64,000 nucleotides of DNA, from positions 1-64,000 of the forward strand of contig CAZTPX010000029.1 of NCBI GenBank assembly GCA_964615095.1, read 5' to 3'. Each line of letters begins with the position of its first letter. Positions within the stretch are counted from its first letter, which is position 1. Below the pieces are notes generated by a model that saw only the letters and a list, made by a program, of their open reading frames with translations, searched no databases and had not been told where the DNA came from. The translations under genes and the position numbers were made by a program. This stretch comes from JANXQG01 sp964615095. Its GTDB lineage: Bacteria; Planctomycetota; Planctomycetia; Pirellulales; Thermoguttaceae. Positions 34,193 through 42,555 of the stretch are shown here, one piece after another.

Positions 34193-35548
34193 ATGAAAAC
34201 CCGATTATTCTTCGTTCTTCTGCTTCTGAATACCGTTGCCAGCATCGCCGCGGGCGACGATAAGGAACTGGTGCGGAATCCGCAGTTCACTACCGCCGGC
34301 GGCGACGGTTTGCCGCAGGCCTGGTCGCTCTGGACTCCCGCCTGGCAGCAGGCGGCCTGCCGTGTCCGCGCCGCAGAGGGGGGCGCGGTCATGGACGCCC
34401 CAGAGCGGCCCTATGCCGTGGGTGGACTCACGCAGGAACTGCGAGGCGTCGAACCTGGCAAAAGCTACGCCGTCCGGGCCGTTGCCCGGGCCGAGAATCT
34501 CGCTAGCCCGCTGCAATCATTGTTGGTCCGCCTGGAATGGAGCCAGGCGGGAAAACCGCTCGACGCGGCGGGCATGCTCGTGCGCGGCCCCAAAGCGACT
34601 GATGGGACACTGAAATTCGCCGACGTGCTCACGGCCCCCAAGCAGGCCGACGGCGCACGGTTATCGTTGGAGTTGAAATGGCCGCAGGGCGGTTCCGTCC
34701 AGTGGGAACATGTGAGCGTGCGGGAAACCGCACCCCTGCCGCCCCGCCGCGTCAAGATCGGCACCGTTTATCTCAAGCCCAACAAGAGCACACCCGAGCA
34801 GAACCTCGAGCTCTTCTGCGGGCAGGTCGACGCGGCCGGCAAACTGGGGCTGGACATCGTCTGCTTGCCGGAGGCGATCACCGTGGTCGGCACCGGCCGC
34901 ACCGTGTCGCAGGTGGCCGAGGCGATCCCTGGCCCTTCCACGCGGCGACTGGGCGATGCCGCTCGCAAGAACCGCCTCTGGGTAGTGGCCGGCCTTTATG
35001 AACGCGCGGGCCAGCAACTCTTCAATACGGCCGTGCTCCTGGACCGCAAAGGAAAGCTCGCCGGCACGTACCGCAAGGTGCATCTGCCCCGCGAGGAATG
35101 GAAGGTCGGTTTCTCTCCCGGCCTCGAGTACCCGGTCTTCCAGACCGATTTCGGCACGATCGCCATCCAAATCTGCTACGACTACTTCTTCCCGGAGACG
35201 GCCGCCGCCTTTCGCTTGCATGGCGCCGAGATCGTCTTCGCACCCACCTGGGGCACGACGTTCGCCGACCACGATGGCCACGTCGAGGGCGAAAACACGT
35301 TTCGCGTGCGGGCCCGCGACGAGGGTCTTTACCTCGTGCCTTCGGTCTATGACGGCAACAGCATGGTCATCGATCCCTTGGGAAAGGTCCTTGCCTCCAG
35401 CCAAGGCCGCACGGGCATCTTCTGGCACGAAGTCGACCTGAACAAGCGGGAGTGTCTCGACTGGGTGGGCCACTGGCGCACGATCGGGCCGCGCGACCGC
35501 ATGCCCTCGACCTACGGGCCGCTGGTCGAGCTGGCTCCTGCCGAATGA
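34193..35548 (+). CDS. secreted carbon-nitrogen hydrolase with N-terminal beta domain
   Basis: 451 residues with signal peptide RLFFVLLLLNTVASIAAGDD. Residues 20-180 form a beta-rich, carbohydrate-binding-like domain (NPQFTTAGGDGLPQAWSLWT, GKSYAVRAVARAENL). The C-terminal nitrilase-superfamily domain begins RRVKIGTVYLKPNKSTPEQN and has the complete triad: E227 in CLPEAI, K295 in YRKVHLP and C328 in IQICYDYFFPE. It therefore should hydrolyse an amide or nitrile bond. An exported nitrilase fused to a binding domain is uncommon outside planctomycetes and related groups. Divergent from the sulfatase; UroD-like gene converges from the right 64 bases away. Confidence 0.88.
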   Translation: MKTRLFFVLLLLNTVASIAAGDDKELVRNPQFTTAGGDGLPQAWSLWTPAWQQAACRVRAAEGGAVMDAPERPYAVGGLTQELRGVEPGKSYAVRAVARAENLASPLQSLLVRLEWSQAGKPLDAAGMLVRGPKATDGTLKFADVLTAPKQADGARLSLELKWPQGGSVQWEHVSVRETAPLPPRRVKIGTVYLKPNKSTPEQNLELFCGQVDAAGKLGLDIVCLPEAITVVGTGRTVSQVAEAIPGPSTRRLGDAARKNRLWVVAGLYERAGQQLFNTAVLLDRKGKLAGTYRKVHLPREEWKVGFSPGLEYPVFQTDFGTIAIQICYDYFFPETAAAFRLHGAEIVFAPTWGTTFADHDGHVEGENTFRVRARDEGLYLVPSVYDGNSMVIDPLGKVLASSQGRTGIFWHEVDLNKRECLDWVGHWRTIGPRDRMPSTYGPLVELAPAE

Positions 35549-35612
35549 CCCGGCCTAAGGACCGGCGGATAAATGAACTCCGTGTTTCTGCGAGATCATT
35601 CGTCGGTCGCCC

Positions 35613-36896
35613 CTAATACCCGCCAAACTCGTAGGCGGCGTCGAACGCGGCCAGAATGTTCTCCGGCGGCACGTTGGCCTGGATGTTGTGAATCTGGTTG
35701 AAGACGTAGCCGCCGTCAGGGCCGAAGGTGCAGATCCGCTCGCGCACGTGGCGGCGAATTTCCTCGGGCGGAGCCTTGCCTAAGACCCTCTGCGTATCGC
35801 AGCCGCCGCCCCAAAAGACCAGGCGGTCGCCGAATTCCCGCTTCAGTCGGCCCGGGTCCATGTTGGCGGCCGAGGTCTGCACCGGATTGAGAATGTCGAT
35901 GCCGGCCTCGATGAAATGCGGAAGCAGATGATAGACCGAGCCGCAGGAGTGCAGGAAGACCTTCCAGGCGGTGTTGGCGTGGATCCAGTCGCAGAGCTTC
36001 TTGTAATGCGGCTTGAGCATCTCGGCCCAAAGTTCCGGGCGGATGAACTCGCCGCGCTGCGTGCCGCTGTCGTCGGCGGCGATGCCCCAGGCAAAGCAGT
36101 AGTCGCCCACCGCCTGTTTTACCAGGCTGAGACACTTGATCGTCGCCTCCACGCTGCGGTCCATCATCTCGTGGCAGGTCTCCCTCTCGGTCATGAGCAT
36201 CATCATCCACTCGTTGGGCAGCCCTTGCGTAACGTTGCTGGCACGGTCGGTGATCAGGCTCAAACCCAGGAAGCAGATGCCGAATCCCCAGCCCAGGATC
36301 GCATAGTCGGTGTTTTCGTACAGCGACCGGCCGTATTGCGAGAGCAGTTTCAAGTGCTCGTCCGAAATGTCCGACACCGGCCGGAATTCCTGGGGCTTGA
36401 TGCACTCGCCGCGGTTGCACGACATGTCGTCGAAATAATAGCCGTTCTTCGGCATGCGAAACGACGTGGGCGAGCCGTCGGCGGCCAGCAGGATCCAGTC
36501 GCCTGCCGCATCTTCGACGATCTTCGTACACGGCGGGAACAAGGGCTGCGTGCCGTCGAACAGCCGGCGGGGAATCCACTCGTTGTCCGGGCGGGCCGTG
36601 TTTACCAGCACGGTGAGGTCCAAGGGAACCACGTCCACGTGCAGCCGGCGCAGGACTTCCTCTTCCACCACCGCGATCATGAATCGCGGGTCCAGCACCT
36701 TCGTGGGAGTCGTGATCCCCAGTTTGCGTTTCAGTTTCTCGTAGGCCACGACGGCAATCCCCGAGGCCTTGGTGCCTCCTAGGTCGATCGGAACGCGGTC
36801 GGGAACTTGATGATTGATCGCCCGCAACACACGTTCCCGCGAAGTCATGGGGGCCAGGGCCTTCGTGGCCGGGTTCGAAAGGGAATCACCGAGCAT
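35613..36896 (-). CDS. uroporphyrinogen-decarboxylase-like (URO-D) protein
   Basis: 427 residues from ATG at 36896, with GAGGTGG just upstream; a GTG at 36905 lies inside that site. Motifs are MTSRERVLRAINHQVPDRVP, PIDLGGTKASGI, GYYFDDMSCNRGECIKP, a helical middle with WGIAADDSGTQ and VFLHSCGSVYHLLPHFIEAG, whose H-x-C is placed as the zinc-binding site of methyltransferase-type URO-D proteins, then NPVQTSAANMDP. The family in planctomycetes and other heterotrophs includes corrinoid-linked methyltransferases rather than heme enzymes. Length over 400 and the H-S-C motif favour the methyltransferase-like group. Divergent from the alpha-galactosidase with 185 bases between. Confidence 0.82.
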   Translation of the reverse strand: MLGDSLSNPATKALAPMTSRERVLRAINHQVPDRVPIDLGGTKASGIAVVAYEKLKRKLGITTPTKVLDPRFMIAVVEEEVLRRLHVDVVPLDLTVLVNTARPDNEWIPRRLFDGTQPLFPPCTKIVEDAAGDWILLAADGSPTSFRMPKNGYYFDDMSCNRGECIKPQEFRPVSDISDEHLKLLSQYGRSLYENTDYAILGWGFGICFLGLSLITDRASNVTQGLPNEWMMMLMTERETCHEMMDRSVEATIKCLSLVKQAVGDYCFAWGIAADDSGTQRGEFIRPELWAEMLKPHYKKLCDWIHANTAWKVFLHSCGSVYHLLPHFIEAGIDILNPVQTSAANMDPGRLKREFGDRLVFWGGGCDTQRVLGKAPPEEIRRHVRERICTFGPDGGYVFNQIHNIQANVPPENILAAFDAAYEFGGY

Positions 36897-37081
36897 GGAA
36901 TCCACCTCTAAATCCTGGAGGGCAATTTCGAGAATCTCCCCACCAGTATGCCATTCCGCGGCTTTCGCGGCAAGCCTCCTGGAAAAAGTTCATTTCGGCG
37001 ACGCGGCGTGACTTCTGCCCGCTTCCATGTTATCCTGGTGGCAGTCGCTCACCCTCCCTCAGGCCGAGAAATGGACGCCAA

Positions 37082-39124
37082 ATGAAATCCGTTAGACTAA
37101 TCATCGCCGTGCTTCTCTTAGCCCACCTGCTGCGCTTGGGAGCGGCCGCGGCCGCCCAAACCGGCAATTGGGCGGCCTGCGCCGACCGTGCAAGCCAGCA
37201 GGCCTGGATCGATCACTACATGGGCGACAAGGCGATTGAGCCGTTCTTCTCGATGCTCTACGACGGCAAACCGGTCGCCGAGAACATGCGAACTTGGCAT
37301 CGCACTCACGAAGTGCGGTCCCTGGACGAACACCGCACGCAGATCACCGTCACCTGGCGCGACCCGACAACGAAGCTCGCCGTCCGCTGTGAGGCCGTCG
37401 AGTTTCACGACTTTCCGGCCGTCGAGTGGACGCTGCACCTGACGAACGAAAACCAGGCGGCCACGCCAATTCTGTCCGACATCCGGCCGCTGGCGATATC
37501 CGTGGCGACCACGCCCACCGAGCCTTGTACGCTGCACTATGCCAAGGGCGGCGTTGCCGCCTTGGACGACTTTGCGCCGCAGCAGCACGGGCTGGAACTC
37601 AGCAGCCGCTTCGAACTAGGCTCCGCAGGCGGCCGGTCGTCCAACGGCGTCCTGCCCTTTTTCAATGTGCAAGCGGGCGCTCGCGGACTGATCGAAGCCG
37701 TCGGCTGGACGGGCAATTGGAAAGCCCAATTCGACCGCAGGGGCGACGGCTGGCTCCTCCTGGCGGCCGGCATGCGGCGGACCTGCCTGAAACTCCTGCC
37801 CGGCGAGTCCATCCGCACGCCGCGGATTCTCTTGCTCTTCTGGCAGGGAGACCGCCTGGAGAGTCAGAACCTCTTGCGCCGCTTCCTCACGGCCCACCAC
37901 GGGCCTTTGCCCAAGGCGACAGCCGGGCGTTTGCCGGTCTTCTATGGCGCCTGGGGCGAGGTTTACGAGGCGACACACCTACGGTCCATCCAATGGTTCG
38001 TGGACAACAAGGTGCCCATCGACGTCTACTGGATCGACGCCGGCTGGTATGGCGACAAGCCATTCCAAGAGAATTCCACCGATGCCAACAGCGAGTGGTG
38101 GAAGTACACCGGGAGCTGGCAGCCCAACAAGATCACCTATCCCCACGGGCTGAAGCCCATCGGCGACATGCTCCGCCGCCACGACCTGGGGTTCCTCTTA
38201 TGGATCGAGTCGGAGCGGGCGTACCGCGGCACCGACCTCACGCGGCAGCATCCCGAGTGGCTGCTGGGACCGCAAGGCGACAATTACCTGGTGAACCTGG
38301 GCGACCCGGCGGCCCGCAAGGGAATTACAGAGATCGTTTCCTCGCTGGTGCGGGAGGGCGGCCTGGCCTGGTATCGCCAGGACTTCAACACCGATCCGGA
38401 GAACTTCTGGCGCTGCGCCGACGCCCCCGACCGGGCGGGCATGTGCGAGATCCGCTACATCGAAGGGCTGTACGCCTTTTGGGACGAGCTGCGGCAGCGG
38501 CATCCGGGCCTGTTGATCGACAATTGCGCCAGCGGTGGCCGTCGCCTCGACCTGGAAACAATCTCCCGCAGCGTGGCCCTCTGGCGTAGCGATTTCCAGT
38601 GCAAGCCGAAATTCAATCCTGCCGGTATGCAAGGCCAGACCTACGGCATTTCCTCCTGGATTCCCCTCAGCGCAGGCGTCGTACAGAGCGCCGATCCTTA
38701 TCGTTACAGCGGGCTGAGCGCGGGCATCATCCTCAGCGCTCCTTTGGAGCACGCGCCGGAACTCAAGGCCCTGCTCGAGCAGGTCCGCCAACTCCAGCCC
38801 TATTTCCTGGGCGACTATTACCCCTTGACGCCCTATAGCGTGGCCGATGCCGACTGGCTGGCAACGCAGTTCAACCGGCCGGAGCAGGCCGACGGCGTGG
38901 TGCTCGCCTACCGCCGTCCGGCATGCTGCGAGAAGTCGTTGCGGCTGAAGCTCCATGGGCTGGACCCGGCGGCCCGTTATGAGGTCCGCAGCCTCGACGC
39001 CGCGACGGCAAGTGTGATCAGCGGCAAGAGCCTGCTGGACGAGGGCCTGAAGGTCGAGTTGGAATGCAAGCCGGCGGCGGCCGTGATTCGTTACCAGCGC
39101 ACCGAGCGGACAGCGCAACGGTAG
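37082..39124 (+). CDS. secreted alpha-galactosidase, GH36 type
   Basis: 680 residues with a signal peptide (LIIAVLLLAHLLRLGAAAAA). The N-terminal beta-sandwich runs to about 310. The TIM barrel has PIDVYWIDAGWYGD, LGFLLWIESERAYRG, the nucleophile in WYRQDFN (D434), HPGLLIDNCASGGRRLDLET and the acid/base in LWRSDFQ (D504). The spacing and the C-A-S-G-G-R-R motif are those of GH36 alpha-galactosidases and GH27/31/36 relatives. The C-terminal beta domain closes with AARYEVRSLDAA. It likely frees galactose from plant or algal polysaccharide outside the cytoplasm. The GH2 remnant starts three bases after the stop, indicating a former galactoside-degradation operon. Confidence 0.9.
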   Translation: MKSVRLIIAVLLLAHLLRLGAAAAAQTGNWAACADRASQQAWIDHYMGDKAIEPFFSMLYDGKPVAENMRTWHRTHEVRSLDEHRTQITVTWRDPTTKLAVRCEAVEFHDFPAVEWTLHLTNENQAATPILSDIRPLAISVATTPTEPCTLHYAKGGVAALDDFAPQQHGLELSSRFELGSAGGRSSNGVLPFFNVQAGARGLIEAVGWTGNWKAQFDRRGDGWLLLAAGMRRTCLKLLPGESIRTPRILLLFWQGDRLESQNLLRRFLTAHHGPLPKATAGRLPVFYGAWGEVYEATHLRSIQWFVDNKVPIDVYWIDAGWYGDKPFQENSTDANSEWWKYTGSWQPNKITYPHGLKPIGDMLRRHDLGFLLWIESERAYRGTDLTRQHPEWLLGPQGDNYLVNLGDPAARKGITEIVSSLVREGGLAWYRQDFNTDPENFWRCADAPDRAGMCEIRYIEGLYAFWDELRQRHPGLLIDNCASGGRRLDLETISRSVALWRSDFQCKPKFNPAGMQGQTYGISSWIPLSAGVVQSADPYRYSGLSAGIILSAPLEHAPELKALLEQVRQLQPYFLGDYYPLTPYSVADADWLATQFNRPEQADGVVLAYRRPACCEKSLRLKLHGLDPAARYEVRSLDAATASVISGKSLLDEGLKVELECKPAAAVIRYQRTERTAQR

Positions 39125-39127
39125 GCA

Positions 39128-39772
39128 ATGATGAAACTTCATAAATCTCCCTGGTATTGTCTCGCGCCCGTCCTCTTCACCATGCTTTCGATCGATGCCC
39201 GTGCGGTCGCGTCTGCTACCCCGCCGCTCGGCCGGCAGCCGCTCCGCGTGCAATCGCTCGATGGTCCGTGGCGTCTCGTCCTTGACCCAAAGGATATAGG
39301 CCAGACGCAAGTCTGGTTCAAGCCTGACATTTTTCCGCTTCAGGCCTCACGTCCCATCGAGGTTCCGGGTAGCATCAAGGAGATCGATCCCAAATACGAC
39401 GGCGTCTTCTGGTGCTCGCGCAGTTTCATACCTGCTTTGGCGGAATGTCGCGATTTGCGCTATTACCTTCAATTCGGCGCTGTGGCCTACGCCTGCGACG
39501 TGTGGCTCAACGGCACGCTGCTAGGCTCGCACGAAGGTGGTCAATCCCCCTTCGAGTTCGGCGAGTGCTCGGCGAGTGTGATGCTGGGCACGTGGCGTCA
39601 TCACGCTGGGCGATTTACGCTCAACAGCCTCAATCTTCTGGGCAACCTCGGCCACCCCGCCGCCGACCGGCTCCTACTAAACCTGATTGCCCATGCCCGC
39701 GCTACGGTTGCGCCGTTGCAAGCCCTACCCGGCGGCTACGAGGCCGAACTCGATGCGCTCGGGATTCGGTAG
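39128..39772 (+). pseudogene. GH2 beta-galactosidase-like gene with internal deletion
   Basis: The 214-residue frame starts with a signal-like segment (WYCLAPVLFTMLSIDARAVA) and the sugar-binding jelly-roll of GH2 enzymes: SLDGPWRLVLDPKDIG, RPIEVPGSIKEIDPKYDGVF and YACDVWLNGTLLGSHEGG. At about residue 150 (near 39575-39590) it jumps to what looks like the extreme C-terminus of such proteins, LGTWRHHAGRFTLNSLNLLG and HPAADRLLLNLIAHARA. The catalytic TIM barrel, normally several hundred residues, is missing. The join stays in frame, so a shortened exported sugar-binding protein could still be made, but catalysis is lost. It follows the GH36 gene by three bases. Confidence 0.75.
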
Positions 39773-39862
39773 GCCGTGAACAAGCGCAGCGCAGTTCCGG
39801 CATCAGGTGGTTACGTCGTACTGATTTATGCCGGAACTGCGCTGCGCTTGTTCACGGCCTAC
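39769..39862. repeat. 35-bp perfect inverted repeat
   Basis: Arm 39769-39803 (GTAGGCCGTGAACAAGCGCA...) is exactly complementary to 39828-39862, with a 24-base loop. The first arm contains the stop codon of the GH2 remnant. It ends 14 bases before the convergent serpin gene stop, so it is placed as a bidirectional terminator. Length and perfection equal the element at 32357-32436, but the sequence is unrelated. Confidence 0.85.
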
Positions 39863-39875
39863 GGTTTGGCCCGCC

Positions 39876-41672
39876 TTACGGGATGAGGCCTTCTGGAATC
39901 AATTTAGGTTGGGGGCCGTTGAGCGCGCCGAGCGACAATTTCCCGGGATCAAAGGGATCGTTTCCCGCGGAAGCACGAAGGACACTGACCGCGAATTTCT
40001 GCTGCGCCGTGCCGCCGAACTGGTCCGTGGCCAGTACGGTCACGAAGTTAGTGCCCGTCTGGGACGCCGTTGGCGACCATGTTACCAGCCCGGTCGAGGC
40101 GTCGATGCTCATGCCCGCTGGGCAAGTTTCCAGCGAGAAAGTAATCGTCTCGCCGGACGATGTGGTTGCCAAGAGCTGGTAGGTGTAAGGGCTGCCCGCG
40201 ACGACCTGCGTCGGCGGAGCGGACGTGATCTGAGGCATGGCGACCGTCTGCGCCTTGGGAACAGCGGGAGCCGAAGGATCGACCCCGGTCGAGGATGGAT
40301 CGGCCACTTGTCCCATGAACAGCACGCTTCCAGATTGCGTGTCCCGGATCAGGAAAAGGAACGGATGATCGGCGTTGAATATGACCGGCGACGATTCTCC
40401 TGTCCCCACAGCTAGGAGGGTCCCCGTGACAACCGCAGTAGCCGCCGCAGCCTCGGTCCCCGCCTCATTGACGTCGATGAACGCCTTGTGGAAAACAGAA
40501 CTAATATAAAGCTGGTCGGCGCTTGTCATGCCCGAGAAGTCGGCGATCCCAGGTTCGAAAGCATCAGTCATGCCCAGGGCCTCCAACGACTGAGTCATAT
40601 TGATCGATGGCGTGGTGATCTGAAACTTGGGCAACGATATCGCGACCTGCTGCGTCGTCAGGCCCTGCAGCCAGCCGTTTAGATCAGCGGGGAGTTGGCT
40701 GGCATCGAGGCCCGAGAGCCCGGTGTTGGTGGGCAGGAGCACGTCCATGACGAGCCGGTTGCCCGCGTAGGGCAGTTCCACGACCTGGTAGCCATCGCTT
40801 TGCATATAGCCATAACAGTTGGTGTCGTGCATCGTAGGGACCTGCACCTGTCCGCCCGTGCCGAGCGTGAAGGCCGCATTCTGCGTGAAATTGCTATTGA
40901 AGGGCGTCGCCCACTGGGCCTTGAAGTAAATTGCGTTGGTCAATACCAGCCGCGTCAAGGAGTTAATTGCACCTTGGGGGATCAAGTTCTGGATCTTGTT
41001 GTTCGTCTGTTGGGCGACCCAGTTGTTGATAGTCTGGCGAGCGGTCTCGGCGGCGTTCTCGAAATCGACCTGGTGCAGGCCGCCGCCGTAGTCGGCCTGC
41101 ACGAGGTTCAGAAACGGCGCCAGGAACGAATAGCCCTGTTGCCCCCAGAGGGCGTCGGCCACCGAAAGCGAATAGTTGCCCTGGCCGGCGCTGTTGAGGT
41201 CCGTCAGCAGGCTGCCGAAATCGCCGGCCAACGTATTGGCGTCCAGTGTGTAGTGCAGCGCGGTAGCCATCTGAGTGGCGGTTTCGCCGCGGGCGCCCGC
41301 GTATGTCATCGCCAAGGCGGTGGAGATGCTCGACGGAGAGAGGAACAGGTTGCCGCTTCCCCCCGTTTGGCTCTGAATCTGGCTGTAAAGGGCCTCCGCG
41401 AAGGCGTTGATCGACTGACCAACCGCGGTTTCGGCCGCAAGCTGCGCGGTTGAAAGCGTTCCACCAGCCTGTTGGCCGCCCGCGGGGGCCGTACTAATGG
41501 GCGACGCGACCACGGGCGTTGACATCGTCGGCGGCATAGGGCCGCAAACGATGGGCGGCAATGTTCCGAACGGAGACAGGCCAGACAGCACTCGGCGATC
41601 TTCCAACGGCTCGATGCCCAGGCGGCGAAATCGGCGATTGCCGGTCGCTACGGTTCTCCCGCGCGTGTACAT
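39876..41672 (-). CDS. surface serpin with C-terminal Ig-like domain
   Basis: 598 residues. ATG at 41672 has GGAGAG six bases upstream. The N-terminus RRLGIEPLEDRRVLSGLSPF carries the planctomycete L-E-P-L-E-D-R-R-x-L-S export-associated motif. The serpin domain spans about 75-445: NLFLSPSSISTALAMTYAGA, VLTNAIYFKAQWATPFN, MTQSLEALGMTDAFEPGIAD, KAFIDVNEAGTEAAAATAVV and HPFLFLIRDTQSGSVLFMGQ. The hinge GTEAAAATA has the small residues needed for loop insertion, so an inhibitory serpin is likely. Residues about 480-575 form a putative-Ig domain (GSPYTYQLLATTSSGETITF). Bacterial serpins with an added cell-surface Ig domain are rare. Target protease is unknown. Confidence 0.9.
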   Translation of the reverse strand: MYTRGRTVATGNRRFRRLGIEPLEDRRVLSGLSPFGTLPPIVCGPMPPTMSTPVVASPISTAPAGGQQAGGTLSTAQLAAETAVGQSINAFAEALYSQIQSQTGGSGNLFLSPSSISTALAMTYAGARGETATQMATALHYTLDANTLAGDFGSLLTDLNSAGQGNYSLSVADALWGQQGYSFLAPFLNLVQADYGGGLHQVDFENAAETARQTINNWVAQQTNNKIQNLIPQGAINSLTRLVLTNAIYFKAQWATPFNSNFTQNAAFTLGTGGQVQVPTMHDTNCYGYMQSDGYQVVELPYAGNRLVMDVLLPTNTGLSGLDASQLPADLNGWLQGLTTQQVAISLPKFQITTPSINMTQSLEALGMTDAFEPGIADFSGMTSADQLYISSVFHKAFIDVNEAGTEAAAATAVVTGTLLAVGTGESSPVIFNADHPFLFLIRDTQSGSVLFMGQVADPSSTGVDPSAPAVPKAQTVAMPQITSAPPTQVVAGSPYTYQLLATTSSGETITFSLETCPAGMSIDASTGLVTWSPTASQTGTNFVTVLATDQFGGTAQQKFAVSVLRASAGNDPFDPGKLSLGALNGPQPKLIPEGLIP

Positions 41673-42043
41673 TGTCGCTCTCCAGAACGAGTACAGGCAC
41701 AAGCTCGATTTTATCAAAATCGGCAGAAATGTGCAACTTCTATCTGCCAAGGGTGGTTTTCGGTCCCTCTATTGAGGTAGGCTGGATTCGCGGGAGATTG
41801 TCACGCCCGTGGATGAATGCCTTGCCTGGCCGGTGGAAGGACGCTGAATTCCCGGTGGTGTCCTGCACACTGTCCGAATATAATAATGTCACCGTTGAGC
41901 TGACTGCTTCACAATGGGCGTGCCGCCGGTATCGAATACCGAACCGCGCACGAATACGGCCTGTATGGCACGGTCTCCTGGAGTAATTGGGGGCGATCGG
42001 CACAATACGAATCGTTGGGAGACTAGTCCAAGAGAGAACCAAG
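41673..42043. other. divergent intergenic region
   Basis: No gene is seen. It must hold the serpin promoter (leftward) and the hicBA promoter (rightward). Besides the inverted repeat at 41706-41722 there is CGGTAT-CGA-ATACCG at 41927-41941, a six-bp dyad about 100 bases before hicB that could be an antitoxin operator. Confidence 0.4.
41706..41722. promoter_or_regulatory. dyad near the serpin start
   Basis: CGATTTT-ATC-AAAATCG is a perfect seven-bp inverted repeat 33 bases upstream of the serpin ATG, in an AT-rich patch. Its position suits an operator or the promoter itself. No regulator is suggested. Confidence 0.3.
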
Positions 42044-42331
42044 ATGCTTCAATACAAAGCCGGGTACAAGTTCGTTGACGGCGGGGTCCATGCCCAAGTA
42101 GTTGATTTCCCCGCGGCAATCACGTGCGCGGATAGTCTGCCCGAGGCCCGTCGGTTGCTAGCGATAGCATTGGTCGACGTGGCCGAAGCCGCCATGGCGA
42201 TGGGCCAGGCATTGCCCGTTCCCAATCCTCAAGTGAGCGACCTTGAAATGGACATCGAGGAGCCGATCTATCTGCACCTGCAAGTCAGCTCCGAAATACA
42301 GGAATTGCCAACGGGGTTGATAGCTTCGTGA
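42044..42331 (+). CDS. hicB: HicB-like antitoxin
   Basis: 95 residues (MLQYKAGYKFVDGGVHAQVV). The opening strand Y-K-F-x-D-G-G-V-H-A-x-V-x-D-F-P-A-A-I-T is the HicB partial-RNase-H fold, followed by the helix SLPEARRLLAIALVDVAEAAM and a C-terminal stretch without an obvious ribbon-helix-helix. The antitoxin neutralises HicA by binding. It precedes hicA and overlaps it by four bases (GTGA), so translation is coupled. In many systems hicA is first; the reversed order occurs in a fair number of pairs. Both genes appear intact, unlike the PIN locus at 655-1149. Confidence 0.78.
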   Translation: MLQYKAGYKFVDGGVHAQVVDFPAAITCADSLPEARRLLAIALVDVAEAAMAMGQALPVPNPQVSDLEMDIEEPIYLHLQVSSEIQELPTGLIAS

Positions 42332-42516
42332 AACGGCAATTGCTGATCCAGCATCTCTGCGATTGTAATTGTCGCTTGCTGCGGGAAGGCCGTGCGCATT
42401 CCGTTTGGTTCAACCCCGCCAACCAGAATCAGTCGTCGGTTCCACGGCATCGTGAGATCAACGACTACACCGTACGGGCCATCTGCCGCCAGTTGGGAAT
42501 TCCAAGCCCAAAATGA
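42328..42516 (+). CDS. hicA: HicA-like mRNA interferase toxin
   Basis: 62 residues from GTG at 42328 (VKRQLLIQHLCDCNCRLLRE). The family features are the leading K-R-x-x-L-I-x-x-L, the G-C-x-L-x-R-E-G-x-x-H-x-x-x-x-N core with the catalytic histidine (here LREGRAHSVWFNPAN), and the closing VPRHREINDYTVRAICRQLG, which matches HicA proteins closely. The product would bind and cut mRNA. The normal glycine before the histidine region is present as G-R-A-H. Length is normal. The gene ends 39 bases before the convergent HEAT-repeat gene. Confidence 0.8.
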   Translation: MKRQLLIQHLCDCNCRLLREGRAHSVWFNPANQNQSSVPRHREINDYTVRAICRQLGIPSPK

Positions 42517-42555
42517 GCCTGCTCTTGTTCCGGCCTACGGTTTTCGCACACCTCG

